The notes beneath the pieces were generated by a model that saw only the letters and a list, made by a program, of their open reading frames with translations, had not been told where the DNA came from and searched no databases. A program made the position numbers and the translations under genes. 64,000 nucleotides of DNA from Caballeronia ptereochthonis (lineage in GTDB: Bacteria > Pseudomonadota > Gammaproteobacteria > Burkholderiales > Burkholderiaceae), in NCBI RefSeq assembly GCF_001545075.1, contig NZ_FCOB02000019.1:100336-164335 (forward strand), read 5' to 3'. Positions 54,897-63,660 of the stretch are shown here, piece by piece (position 1 is the stretch's first letter; each line of letters begins with the position of its first letter).

Positions 54897-56030
54897 ATGA
54901 CACAGGAAGAGGCCTGCGAAGCCCTGGGCGTGCGCAGGCAGACGCTATACGCCTATGTCAGCCGCGGTCAGATCGAGGTCCGGGGCGACCCGCAGCATGC
55001 GAACCGCAATCTCTATCGCGCAGCGGATATCTCGACACTTCTGAAGAAGCGCAGCCTCGGGCGGGCCCGGAAGAACATTGCGGCAAGCACGATGGCCTGG
55101 GGCGAGCCGATCATCGATACCAGTATCTCCACGATTGTTCACGGCAGGCTCTACTATCGCGGCAGGGATGCCGTGCAACTGGCCGCATCGGCCACGCTGG
55201 AGGAAGCCGCGCGGCTGCTTTGGGGGATGGCCGAACTGCCGCACTTTCCGTCGTTCGAGCCAGACTCGTTCGATGGTCCGATCGGGGCGCGGGTCTACGC
55301 TGCCATGGCTATCGCCGCGGCGAATGATCGAGCAGTGTGGTCAGGCGACTTCGCGGGCATGGTGGATCAAGCCGCCGGACTGGTCGGCTGCCTCGCCAGC
55401 AATTTCGTGGAGCTGCGATCGGATGACAGCCCGTTGCATCTGCGGATCGCTGATGCATGGGGCGTCCCGCATCATGCAGATTTACTTCGCCGCGTGCTGG
55501 TACTGCTTGCCGATCAGGAACTGACGAGCTCGTCATTCGCAGCGCGCGTCGCCGCATCGACGGGAGCGTCGCTCGGAGCGAGCATGATCGCGGGACTCGC
55601 CGCGTTCTCCGGGCCGATGCACGGCAATGCCATCGTGCGCGTTCGTGAGTTCATGGACGATGCAAAACGCTCGGGAACCGAGACCGTGGTTCGGCGCCGG
55701 ATGTCGGATAGCGATTCGTTGCCCGGATTCGGGCACGAATTGTATCCGCAGGGCGATCCGCGCGCGGCCCAGCTTCTGTCCGCCTTCGAGGTGCCGGACG
55801 CCGCGCGCGAGCTGATCGCCTGTGTCGAACGATTGACAGGCAAGTTGCCCGCGATCGATATCGCGCTCGCCGCGCTCGTCGAGCATTGTCGTCTTCCGGA
55901 GGGTTCGGCGTTTGCCTTGTTTTCCATCGCACGCAGCGTCGGCTGGATGGCTCATTCGATCGAACAGATCACGGAGGGAAGTCTGTTGCGGCCAAGGGCG
56001 CATTATGTCGGGCCTGCCGTTGTCGATTGA
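54897..56030 (+). CDS. Citrate-synthase-fold protein with N-terminal HTH domain
   Basis: 377 residues from the ATG at 54897, where the domain begins (MTQEEACEALGVRRQTLYAY); TTG 54867 and GTG 54885 are other possible starts, none with a clear ribosome binding site. Residues 1-50 form an excisionase/MerR-like HTH; the rest is a citrate synthase domain. Catalytic His equivalents are present in SGPMHGNA and GFGHELYPQGDPRA, and an Asp in AIDIALAAL, with ARSVGWMAHSIEQ at the end. The Arg after the second His (normally GHRVY) is Glu-Leu here, so activity may differ. Divergent from a sugar-acid transporter, it might act as a regulator that binds an acyl-CoA or oxoacid. Function unproven. Confidence 0.78.
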   Translation: MTQEEACEALGVRRQTLYAYVSRGQIEVRGDPQHANRNLYRAADISTLLKKRSLGRARKNIAASTMAWGEPIIDTSISTIVHGRLYYRGRDAVQLAASATLEEAARLLWGMAELPHFPSFEPDSFDGPIGARVYAAMAIAAANDRAVWSGDFAGMVDQAAGLVGCLASNFVELRSDDSPLHLRIADAWGVPHHADLLRRVLVLLADQELTSSSFAARVAASTGASLGASMIAGLAAFSGPMHGNAIVRVREFMDDAKRSGTETVVRRRMSDSDSLPGFGHELYPQGDPRAAQLLSAFEVPDAARELIACVERLTGKLPAIDIALAALVEHCRLPEGSAFALFSIARSVGWMAHSIEQITEGSLLRPRAHYVGPAVVD

Positions 56031-56042
56031 GTGATCCGCCGG

Positions 56043-56075
56043 GCGTGCAGGCCGCATCGCTTGCGACCTGCACGC
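56043..56075. terminator. Hairpin between convergent genes
   Basis: Nine-base arms GCGTGCAGG / CCTGCACGC with further pairing inside (CGC/GCG), in the 55-bp space between the citrate-synthase-like gene and the dehydratase gene. No T run on either side; it may end transcription from both directions. Confidence 0.5.
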
Positions 56076-56085
56076 ATCGCCGCCA

Positions 56086-57249
56086 TCACTGATCGATGAC
56101 GAAGCCATCGAAGTGCGGCCGCATCGAAATGGGCTTGACGAGCGGCGGGCGAATCTTCTGTGCGTCGGGCAACAGCGACATGCCGAGCCCCGGGCCATCG
56201 GGAATATCGACGAAGCCCTCGCGCGGCAACGGCACCTTGTCGACGATATCGCTGCCCAGATGCGTGCCGGTCGATTCGAACACGCCCGCTTCGAAGCCCG
56301 TCGCGTACTCCTGCACCGCGAAGTTGGGAATCGCGGCGGCCACTTGCAGACACGCGGCGAGCCCGATCGGCGACAACGGATTGTGCGGCACCACTTGCAC
56401 GTGATGCGCCTCGGCCATCGCCGCGACTTTCTTCGCGCCCGTGATGCCGCCGCACACCGCCACGTCCACGCGCGCATACTCCACCGCGTTGCGCGCGAGT
56501 AGCGCCTGGAACTCGTAGATCGTGCAGAAGCGCTCGCCGGTCGCGATCGGCACGCGAATGCGATCGGCCACGCGCGCCATCGCATCGGCGTTCTCCGGGC
56601 GGATCGGGTCTTCGACGAACATCGGCATGTCCTGCTCGATGCCGTTCGTGAACGTCACCGCCTCCGCGGGCGTCAGACGCCGATGCAGCTCGATCAGCAG
56701 ATCCACGCGATCACCGACGACTTCGCGCATCCTGTGCACGTTGTCGATCGCATCGCGCATCTTGCGGATATGCGTCTTGAAGTAGACCTTGTCGTTGCCT
56801 TCGTCGAGGAACGGGTTGATATGGCCGAACGCGTTGAAGCCCGCCTCCATCTTGCGCTGGCATTCCTCCAGCACTTTCTCGATGCTGCTTTCATAGATGT
56901 GACCGTAGATGCGCGCCTTCTTGCGCGCCGGTCCGCCGAGCAGTTCATGGATCGGCACATTGAGTGCGCGGCCCTTGATGTCCCACAACGCGATGTCGAT
57001 GGCCGAAATCGCCGCGTTGATCGCGAGGCCCTGGAAATAGCTGAAGCGATGCATCACGTTCCAGTGATGCTCGATATCGAATGCGCGCTTGCCGACGAGA
57101 TATTCCGCGAAGCGTCTGATCGCGGTGCCCGCCGCTTCGATGTGCCCCCAGATGCCCGCTTCGCCGTAGCCGGTGATGCCTTCGTCGGTATCGATGCGAA
57201 CGAACATGAACTGACCGATATGCAGCGGCTCGACCTTCGTGATCTTCAT
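56086..57249 (-). CDS. Enolase-superfamily (MR/MLE) dehydratase, probably sugar-acid
   Basis: 387 residues. N-terminal capping domain (MKITKVEPLHIGQFMFVRID) and (beta/alpha)7 barrel. Metal-binding acids fit the series DLLIELHRR, VEDPIR and ATGERF; PHNPLSPIGLAACLQ and a later QEYATGF close the active site, as in mannonate/galactonate dehydratases. It would remove water from a hexonate or similar acid. AAGGAG five bases before the ATG at 57249 sets the start. It follows an MHS transporter by 37 bp and is under a divergent LacI regulator. The exact substrate is unknown. Confidence 0.85.
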   Translation of the reverse strand: MKITKVEPLHIGQFMFVRIDTDEGITGYGEAGIWGHIEAAGTAIRRFAEYLVGKRAFDIEHHWNVMHRFSYFQGLAINAAISAIDIALWDIKGRALNVPIHELLGGPARKKARIYGHIYESSIEKVLEECQRKMEAGFNAFGHINPFLDEGNDKVYFKTHIRKMRDAIDNVHRMREVVGDRVDLLIELHRRLTPAEAVTFTNGIEQDMPMFVEDPIRPENADAMARVADRIRVPIATGERFCTIYEFQALLARNAVEYARVDVAVCGGITGAKKVAAMAEAHHVQVVPHNPLSPIGLAACLQVAAAIPNFAVQEYATGFEAGVFESTGTHLGSDIVDKVPLPREGFVDIPDGPGLGMSLLPDAQKIRPPLVKPISMRPHFDGFVIDQ

Positions 57250-57286
57250 CTTTGCTCCTTCAGTGATTTCCATTTGCTGCGTGAAT

Positions 57287-58651
57287 TCAATGCGCGTCGT
57301 TCGGCATGGCGACGGCGTGACGCAGCGTGGCGTCTTCCCCGCGCGCGGGATCGTCGAGTGCGCGGCCGCGTGTTTCCGGCCCGAGCAGCACCGAGACCGC
57401 CGTGATGACGCCGAGCGCCACCACGTACCACGCGACCAGATGCGGCGAGCCCTGCCCCGCCGCCAGCAATGCGACGGCGATCATCGGCGCGATGCCGCCC
57501 GAGATCGGCGAGGTCACTTCGCGTGCGAGCGAGAAGCCGGTGTAGCGAATGCGCGAGGGGAACATCTCCGCGAGCCAGGGGCTCTGTGCGGAGGTCATCA
57601 TCGTCTTGGCGATCGACGACACGAGGAACAGCCCCGTGTAGATCCAAACGAGCTGACCGCTTTGCAGCATCGAAAAGAACGGGAAGATGGCGAGGCCGGA
57701 CAGCAGCGCGCCAGCCATATAAACAGGCTTGCGGCCGATCACGTCCGACACGAAGCCGAAGAACGGCACGGTGATGAACTGCAGCGCCGTGCTCCACATC
57801 AATGCGGTCACGATGATGTCGCGCGACATGTGCAGTTGCTGCGTCACGTAGACGATCACGAACGATTCGTAGATGTACGCGAGCGAGTTGTCGCCGAGAC
57901 GCGCACCCCACGCGCAGAGCATCGGGCGCAGCGAGGTCTGGAACACTTCGGTGATCGGCTCGCGCACCACGCCTTTCTTGCGGCGGAGTTCCTCGAAGAC
58001 CGGCGTCTCCTTCAGCCGGCTGCGCAACAGTACGCCCAATGCGACGACCACCGCGCTCAGCAGGAACGGAATGCGCCAGCCCCACGCCTCGAAGCCTTCC
58101 TTCGACATCGACGAGGACAGATGGAACGTCGCGAGCGACATCAGAAGGCCGAGCGCGACACCCGTATAGGGCAGCGAACCGTACAGGCCACGACGCTTCG
58201 CGGGCGCATATTCGATCACCATCAGCACCGCGCCCGCGTATTCCGCGCCCGAGCCGAGACCTTGCGCCGCACGCAGCACGCACAACAGCAACGGCGCCCA
58301 TACGCCGATCGATGCATAGGTCGGCAAGAAACCCATCAGTGTGGTGGAACCGCCCATCAGCAAGAGCGTGATGATGAGCACCGCCTTGCGCCCGATCCTG
58401 TCGCCTAGTCTTCCGAATATCACGCTGCCCGCCGGACGCACGATGAAACCGATCGCGAAGCTCGCATACGCGAGCAGCGTGCCGGTCAGATGGTCGTAGG
58501 ACGGGAAGAACAGATGATTGAACAGCGTCGCGGCGGCAGTGGCGTAGAGGTAGTAGTCGTACCACTCCATCGCCGTTCCCACGATCGCGCTCAATATCGC
58601 GTTGCGTACCGCTCGCCGGATTTCCGGCGTCATACGTGCTGCGCTCTCCAC
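57287..58651 (-). CDS. MHS-family MFS transporter
   Basis: 454 residues, twelve segments. SAIVGTAMEWYDYYLYATAA and FGRLGDRIGRKAVLIITLLLMG are the family signatures. GTG start at 58651 with GAGGG upstream. First gene of a two-gene unit with the enolase-superfamily dehydratase, so it likely imports that enzyme's substrate. The divergent LacI gene and its operators (58752-58776) lie in the 171-bp space before it. Confidence 0.87.
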   Translation of the reverse strand: MESAARMTPEIRRAVRNAILSAIVGTAMEWYDYYLYATAAATLFNHLFFPSYDHLTGTLLAYASFAIGFIVRPAGSVIFGRLGDRIGRKAVLIITLLLMGGSTTLMGFLPTYASIGVWAPLLLCVLRAAQGLGSGAEYAGAVLMVIEYAPAKRRGLYGSLPYTGVALGLLMSLATFHLSSSMSKEGFEAWGWRIPFLLSAVVVALGVLLRSRLKETPVFEELRRKKGVVREPITEVFQTSLRPMLCAWGARLGDNSLAYIYESFVIVYVTQQLHMSRDIIVTALMWSTALQFITVPFFGFVSDVIGRKPVYMAGALLSGLAIFPFFSMLQSGQLVWIYTGLFLVSSIAKTMMTSAQSPWLAEMFPSRIRYTGFSLAREVTSPISGGIAPMIAVALLAAGQGSPHLVAWYVVALGVITAVSVLLGPETRGRALDDPARGEDATLRHAVAMPNDAH

Positions 58652-58751
58652 GTATCACCCTCTTTGTTATGCGCACGGCTCGCGGCGGTGCGCTCGTCTC
58701 GCTCCATGACGATCGCCGCCCGAAAACGGCGGCGCCTTGATTCTGCAGCTT

Positions 58752-58776
58752 GGAAACGTTTCCCGGAAACGTTTCC
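58752..58776. promoter_or_regulatory. Two tandem LacI-type operators
   Basis: Two perfect copies of the palindrome GGAAACGTTTCC (58752-58763 and 58765-58776), separated by one base, so their centres are 13 bp apart. The central CG with flanking AAA/TTT is typical of LacI/GalR-family sites. They lie between the divergent LacI gene (ATG 58823) and the MHS transporter gene (58651), placed to control both. Confidence 0.85.
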
Positions 58777-58822
58777 AGAAGATAATCGTTGTAGACTAGC
58801 GCGTCAAGCGGAGATTGGATCG

Positions 58823-59878
58823 ATGAGTGAGAATGCGCCGGGCGATCCGAAGGGAAGGCCCGGAATCAAGGCGGTGGCGGCGTTGGCCGGGGTGGGAATC
58901 GCGTCGGTGTCGCGCGTGCTGTCGGGTCAGCCCGGTTCGAGCCCGCAGCTCACACAGCGCGTGCTCGACGCCGCGCGCGCGCTCGGCTATACGCCCAATG
59001 CGCTCGCGCAGGGCTTGAGGAGACGCGCGACGCGTTCGATCGGCTTCGTCGTGTCGGACATCACGAATCCGCTCATCGCATCGATCGTCGGCGGCGCGGA
59101 GAGCGTGCTGTCGGTCGCGGGGTTTTCGGTGCTGCTGACCAATTCCGGCGGGGTGCCGAGCATCGATGCCGAGCGCATCGAAGTGCTCATGCAGCGGCAG
59201 GTGGACGGGCTCATTCTTCTGCCCGCGCTCGAGGACGATGCGGCCACGCTCGCGGCGCTACGCAATGTGAAGTCGCCGATCGTGGTCATCGACCGCAGCT
59301 TTCCGGACGATATTCCCGCGCATTACGTGCTCTCCGATCATTACCAGGGCATCGGCGCGGCTGCGCGGCATCTGCTGGAGAGCGGGCATCGACGCCTCGG
59401 TCTGGTGGTCGGGCGCGATGTGCGGCCGACGCGCGAGCGCATCCGCGCAATGCAGGACGCATTCGATTCGCTCGGGTTGAAGCGGGATCTGATCGTGCAT
59501 CGCGGAACGCTTTCGCCGGAGCACGGGAAGGCCGCGCTCGAAGAGATGCTTGCCCAAAAGCGGCCGCCGAGCGCTATCGTGCTGGGCGGCAATCAATTGC
59601 TGGAGGGTGCGCTGAGCGCGGTGCATCGCCGGGGATTGAAGCTCGGGGTGGATCTGTCGCTCGTCAGTTGCGACGACGTTCCGCTATGCCGTTTCCACCA
59701 GCCCGCCATTGCGACCGTGATGCGTGATGCCTCGCTGCTGGGCGCGCGGGCGGCGCAACTGCTTTTGGCGCATATCGAAGCGCCGGGCGAGCCGGAAACC
59801 GTCAGCCTGCCGACATGGTTCGAGCTGCGGGAGAGTTGTGGCGCGGCGCCTGTCACGAGTGCGAATGCGTCGGGTTGA
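58823..59878 (+). CDS. LacI-family regulator
   Basis: 351 residues. N-terminal HTH (IKAVAALAGVGIASVSRVLS) and hinge (TPNALAQGLRRRATRSIGFVV), then a periplasmic-binding-like effector domain. GGAG nine bases before the ATG supports this start. Autogenous control and repression of the divergent transporter/dehydratase genes is inferred from the two palindromes 47-71 bp upstream of the start. Confidence 0.9.
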   Translation: MSENAPGDPKGRPGIKAVAALAGVGIASVSRVLSGQPGSSPQLTQRVLDAARALGYTPNALAQGLRRRATRSIGFVVSDITNPLIASIVGGAESVLSVAGFSVLLTNSGGVPSIDAERIEVLMQRQVDGLILLPALEDDAATLAALRNVKSPIVVIDRSFPDDIPAHYVLSDHYQGIGAAARHLLESGHRRLGLVVGRDVRPTRERIRAMQDAFDSLGLKRDLIVHRGTLSPEHGKAALEEMLAQKRPPSAIVLGGNQLLEGALSAVHRRGLKLGVDLSLVSCDDVPLCRFHQPAIATVMRDASLLGARAAQLLLAHIEAPGEPETVSLPTWFELRESCGAAPVTSANASG

Positions 59879-59993
59879 TCGCAGGCTTCGACTGCTTATG
59901 ATGCGGCGGTCGCGGAGCAGTCCTGAAGTAAGGCTCGCAAAGAGCGGGGCTCCATTCATCAGCTGAGTCCAGCGATGTTGGCTGGCAGATCAA

Positions 59994-62453
59994 TCAGTCA
60001 GCACTTGCCGCGAGCAGCATTTGCGGATCATTTTGTGCAGGCGAGACGAACACAGAGGATGCCGAAGTGTCAGCCCCGTAGGAAGCCATCGCGGCGATGA
60101 GATTCCGGCTCTGCGAATCGGTGGAGTCCGTTGCATAAGCGGGATCTCGCGTGCCGCGAAGCGGACCAACGTCTCCGATATCTCCGACATGGACGTTCCC
60201 CGTTCTGTCGCTGCCCCCTCTGTCCGCACCCGCACCGCCGCCGTCCCTGCCGCCCGCATTCAGCCATGTATTGTCCCCACCATTGAACGTAACACGCGGT
60301 CTCGACATGACATCGGCTACGTTGCGTGAGCCATAAACATAAACAGTCACGTTGCTGGAATCTGCTGAATTGAAGGTTATATAGTTGTCGTCCCCGTAGA
60401 TTGAGACGACTTGCGGCCTTCCAGTCACCGCAATTTCGATATGGCCATTCGAACCCACGAGCGTGTTCGAATTTCCAACGTTGCTGATCGAAGAGCCCGC
60501 ACCAAAATACACGTTGTTGCCGTCTCCGCCCACCGAGACGGACGCGCCGTTCACAGTACTGAGGTTATTTCCGCTCGAATTGACCGAAATGCCCGTTCCG
60601 CAGATACCTATGGTGTTGCCGTGACCGGTTACCGTCGCCTCCGAGTTGCTCGTGAAATTGACGGTGACGCCGCAGTTGTCGGGGGTGTTGATGGTGTTGT
60701 TCCTGCCGCTGACGGTCGTTGCGGACCAGCCTCCGGCATTGATCACATTCCAGTTGCCGTGGATGTCCGAAGTGAATCCGCCTGCCGAGAAATTGATCGT
60801 GTTGCCGTCCGTCGTTACATCGGTATGTGACGCGGTGACGTAAATCTTGTTGCCCTCTCCGTGGACCGTTGCGCTGGCGTACTCGTTGACGAGGGCGACC
60901 ATGGAACTCGACCAGGACGCCGAGTACACAACGTTGCCGTAGCCAGTGAGAGCGAATGAAGTGCCCGCCATAGCATTGATGTAATTCCGGCTTGAATTGA
61001 CGTAGATGTCCGAGCCACAGATACCTACCGTGTTGCCATAGCCGTTTACCGTTCCGCTAGAGTGGCTCGCAAAATCGCACTGGGCACCGGAATTACTGGC
61101 GGCATTGAAGGTATTGTTCCAGCCGAAAAGGGTTGTCTTTGACCAGCCTGCCGCATTGATGACATTCCAATCACCGTAGATGTCGGTGTTAAGGCCGGTA
61201 GCTGAGAAAGTGAAGGTATTTCCGTTCGACTTGACACCATTTTTCGACGCGCCAATGCCGATCGTGTTGCCGAGGCCGTAGATTTCGGTATAGGCCCATT
61301 CGCTATAGAGGTTGAGTCTCGAACCCGAATAGTCAACCATGCCTACGCGGTTTCCATAGCCGTAAAGTTCGGTATAGGAATGTGCGCCCGTATGGATCGA
61401 ATTGTCGTTGCCGTGGATGCCGCTGCTATATCCGGCATTCGCGGACCAGACAGTGTTGCCATAGGTCTGGACGACATTGTTCGATGCATAGAGACCGATC
61501 GTGTTGCCGACGCCGTAGACGGTGGTATTCGCGTGCGGGCTGAAGAGATCGAGTCCCGCACCCGAATTGGAAGCCAGGCTCACGACGTTTCCGTAGCCAT
61601 AAAGCCTGGTATAGGAACTGGAGCCGCCATAGATCGAGTTGTCGTTCCCCCGAATCGTCGCGCTGGCTCCAGCGGCCAGATTGATCTTGAATGCCGATAC
61701 ATCGGAGATGACATCCCGTCCATACAGTTCCTCGTAACCCGTGCCGCCGTTCATTGCCAGCACCACGCCGCTGTTCCAGGCTCCGGCAGTATTAAACTCG
61801 TCGTACACGAACGCGCTTCCATTGAGCCGGCTCGACGTGAAGTAATCAGTTGCTCGTCCAGCCATGACGATAACCGATTGCCCGTTTATATTCGAGGCTC
61901 CGAGATCCAGCGTGAAGTCGTTCCATTCCTTCGCTCGCATCAGTTGGTTATCGAGTTCCTGGAAGTAGTCTTGGATTCCGTAGATCGTCGACATGCCGAA
62001 GCCCACTATGGCTGAGGCAGCGCCGACGGCTCCAGCGGCAGTACCCATCGAAGCGGCAGCCGTCACAAGAGCCACTTCACCCGCCTGTACGGCGATGGCG
62101 CCCATTCCAGAAGCGACCGCCTGGGCCAGGCCGGCCGCATCGCCAACCAAGGAAACGAAGGCCGCGTTGCGGGCGCGGGAATCGCCGAATTGCGCCGCCT
62201 CCTTATAGGTTCGAAGATCGGCTTTGAAGTTAGCGGCGCTGGTTGCGAATCCGGCAATCCCCGAGAAGGTTTGGGCGAATTGCGATGACCCCAGAGCCGA
62301 TGCAGCGGCAGCTAGATTTGCACCCGCCTGTACTACGGCATCTTGCTCCGCTTTGCCTTTTCGGTAGTCGTTAAGCGTCTGTGTGAAGCTGCTCCAAGCG
62401 CCAAACGCCGTTGCGATATTCGATGAAGTTTGAATAGTGGTAATACCGGACAT
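59994..62453 (-). CDS. Large GN-repeat beta-solenoid-like protein, putative type I secretion substrate
   Basis: 819 residues, function unknown. There is no Sec signal. Residues about 95-160 are Ala/Gly-rich and hydrophobic. From about residue 268 to 720 there are some 24 short units of 16-28 residues with the core G-x-[GDN]-N-x-[IV] (YGYGNRV, YGLGNTI, HGNWNVI), suggesting a right-handed beta solenoid. Seven units with lengths 28-17-17-17-27-16-17 form a 139-residue super-repeat present twice in tandem. A Gly/Asp-rich linker (GGDNTWLNAGGRDGGGAGAD) precedes a C-terminus (LIAAMASYG...LLAASAD) of the kind I associate with ABC-exported proteins; this is inference. The start at 62453 (MSGITTIQTSS) follows GAGAA; 62465 is possible. 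It follows the FGE-fold gene by 24 bp. The gene is more AT-rich than its surroundings. Confidence 0.75.
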   Translation of the reverse strand: MSGITTIQTSSNIATAFGAWSSFTQTLNDYRKGKAEQDAVVQAGANLAAAASALGSSQFAQTFSGIAGFATSAANFKADLRTYKEAAQFGDSRARNAAFVSLVGDAAGLAQAVASGMGAIAVQAGEVALVTAAASMGTAAGAVGAASAIVGFGMSTIYGIQDYFQELDNQLMRAKEWNDFTLDLGASNINGQSVIVMAGRATDYFTSSRLNGSAFVYDEFNTAGAWNSGVVLAMNGGTGYEELYGRDVISDVSAFKINLAAGASATIRGNDNSIYGGSSSYTRLYGYGNVVSLASNSGAGLDLFSPHANTTVYGVGNTIGLYASNNVVQTYGNTVWSANAGYSSGIHGNDNSIHTGAHSYTELYGYGNRVGMVDYSGSRLNLYSEWAYTEIYGLGNTIGIGASKNGVKSNGNTFTFSATGLNTDIYGDWNVINAAGWSKTTLFGWNNTFNAASNSGAQCDFASHSSGTVNGYGNTVGICGSDIYVNSSRNYINAMAGTSFALTGYGNVVYSASWSSSMVALVNEYASATVHGEGNKIYVTASHTDVTTDGNTINFSAGGFTSDIHGNWNVINAGGWSATTVSGRNNTINTPDNCGVTVNFTSNSEATVTGHGNTIGICGTGISVNSSGNNLSTVNGASVSVGGDGNNVYFGAGSSISNVGNSNTLVGSNGHIEIAVTGRPQVVSIYGDDNYITFNSADSSNVTVYVYGSRNVADVMSRPRVTFNGGDNTWLNAGGRDGGGAGADRGGSDRTGNVHVGDIGDVGPLRGTRDPAYATDSTDSQSRNLIAAMASYGADTSASSVFVSPAQNDPQMLLAASAD
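60531..61364 (-). repeat. Tandem 417-bp super-repeat inside the GN-repeat gene
   Basis: Two adjacent blocks, 60948-61364 (first in the coding direction) and 60531-60947, each encode exactly 139 residues in seven units with the same length series. Corresponding units match (YGDWNVINAAGWSKTTL with HGNWNVINAGGWSATTV; NGYGNTVGICGSDIYV with TGHGNTIGICGTGISV). The gene therefore grew by whole super-repeat duplication. Confidence 0.85.
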
Positions 62454-62477
62454 ACGGGTTCTCATAAGTTATTAAAA

Positions 62478-63425
62478 TCAAAGATCAACCGCAAGACGAA
62501 AACCATGAGCGGAATTTCGCAGATTCGTATAACTTCCCGTGCCATTGGCGGCGCGAACTCCAATCGGAATGGAAGCCCAACTGCCGCCCCGCAGATCGTG
62601 GCCGCGACATTTACTCTCGGGGACAGGTGGCAAGTAGGCAAACAGCTTTCCGCTATTTTCGGAGCAGTCAGCCATCCACTGCGTTGCATTGCCCAGCATG
62701 TCATACAGCCCCCACCGATTCGGCAGAAAGGAACCCACTGGCGAGGTCCAAAGAAAATGATCATCGCAAGGCGCAACTGGGTAATCCGGGCCTAGCGCCT
62801 TTGCTGTTTCATCGCGAGCGTTCTCATAGCGGCACTGCTCCTGTCTGCTGCTCCCCCAATACGTCGGCGTAGTCGTGCCGGCACGCGCGGCATACTCCCA
62901 TTCCTTCTGAGTCGGCAACCGGTAGCGATGTACGGTCTTGCCAGCGAGTTTCTTATTCAGCCATTCGATATATTGCTGTACGTCGTTCCATGAGACGCAC
63001 ACGACCGGATCATCATCGGTCTGAGGGAAGCCGGGGTTCTGCCAGTCTGCGTCTGAAACGAAATCCCAGTCCGTCCGCTTGAATGTCATACAGCCTTTGC
63101 CGTTAAAACCCGTCTCCTTTGCAAAAACGGCGAACTGTTTCCTGGTGACATGAAAGCGACCGAGCGCGAATGACTTCACGCGCATGGAACGTGGCGGACC
63201 TTCTACGGTGAGTTCCAACTGATACTTTTTGAAATCGCCTTCGAAATCGTCCTTCGTCGCACCCATCATGTACTGACCGGCTGGAAGTACGACCATTTCC
63301 GAGCAGTAGTCGCAGTCTTTGAACGTGGTCGGTGGCGCACTTGTCTTTGCTGAAACTGACGGTCCGGTCAATACAGCCAATAAGGCGAGGCATACGAAAT
63401 GCCCTCTTCGATATGAGTTGATCAT
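62478..63425 (-). CDS. Exported FGE-fold (SUMF1/PvdO-like) protein
   Basis: 315 residues. Signal peptide MINSYRRGHFVCLALLAVLT with cleavage near VSA-K. The rest is a formylglycine-generating-enzyme-like domain: MVVLPAGQYMMGA, FHVTRKQFAVFAKET, VVCVSWNDVQQYIEWLN, YRLPTQKEWEYAARAGT, NRWGLYDMLGNATQWMADC and the C-terminal RGGSWAS...HGFRLAVDL. In true FGE two Cys follow the RGGS motif and bind copper; here that stretch has none, so it is probably not a sulfatase-activating oxidase. GGAG before the ATG at 63425 sets the start. It lies directly upstream of the GN-repeat gene (24 bp), so co-expression is likely. Confidence 0.82.
   Translation of the reverse strand: MINSYRRGHFVCLALLAVLTGPSVSAKTSAPPTTFKDCDYCSEMVVLPAGQYMMGATKDDFEGDFKKYQLELTVEGPPRSMRVKSFALGRFHVTRKQFAVFAKETGFNGKGCMTFKRTDWDFVSDADWQNPGFPQTDDDPVVCVSWNDVQQYIEWLNKKLAGKTVHRYRLPTQKEWEYAARAGTTTPTYWGSSRQEQCRYENARDETAKALGPDYPVAPCDDHFLWTSPVGSFLPNRWGLYDMLGNATQWMADCSENSGKLFAYLPPVPESKCRGHDLRGGSWASIPIGVRAANGTGSYTNLRNSAHGFRLAVDL
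62484..62687 (-). repeat. Direct repeat, FGE 3' end, intact copy
   Basis: 204 bp coding for the last roughly 68 residues of the intact FGE-fold gene. It aligns end to end with 63671-63873 (203 bp), with scattered substitutions and one missing base in the second copy. Confidence 0.85.
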
Positions 63426-63466
63426 CTCTGCTCCGTGATGATTGATGAAAGTGGGAGCCTGTTTCA

Positions 63467-63613
63467 TCAGATGTCGTTCCGTCCAAGCGCGCCCAATTTC
63501 GATGCGAGGTCTACCCGCGCATCGTTCCAGTCTGCAAACGCCTGAATCCGCTGCTGCTTTGCGTTGGCTAATGCGGTCTGCGTGGTCAGCAATGCCTCGC
63601 CGATACGGTTTCT
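63467..63613 (-). pseudogene. 3' fragment of a TolC-like outer-membrane factor gene
   Basis: 48 codons plus stop that read like the very end of a TolC/OMF protein: the start RNRIGEALLTTQTALANAKQ, then QRIQAFADWNDARVDLASKL and a final GALGRNDI. The E-A-L-L-x-x-Q-x-A-L-x-N-A pattern is the last coiled-coil helix of this family. The frame is closed by TGA directly upstream (63614-63616), and the DNA beyond is an FGE remnant, so the rest of the gene has been lost. It marks a former type I secretion or efflux outer-membrane gene beside the repeat protein. Confidence 0.7.
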
Positions 63614-63660
63614 TCACCCATCCTCCTTCGTTGTCAAAAAATGTTGTTTTCCTAATTTAT

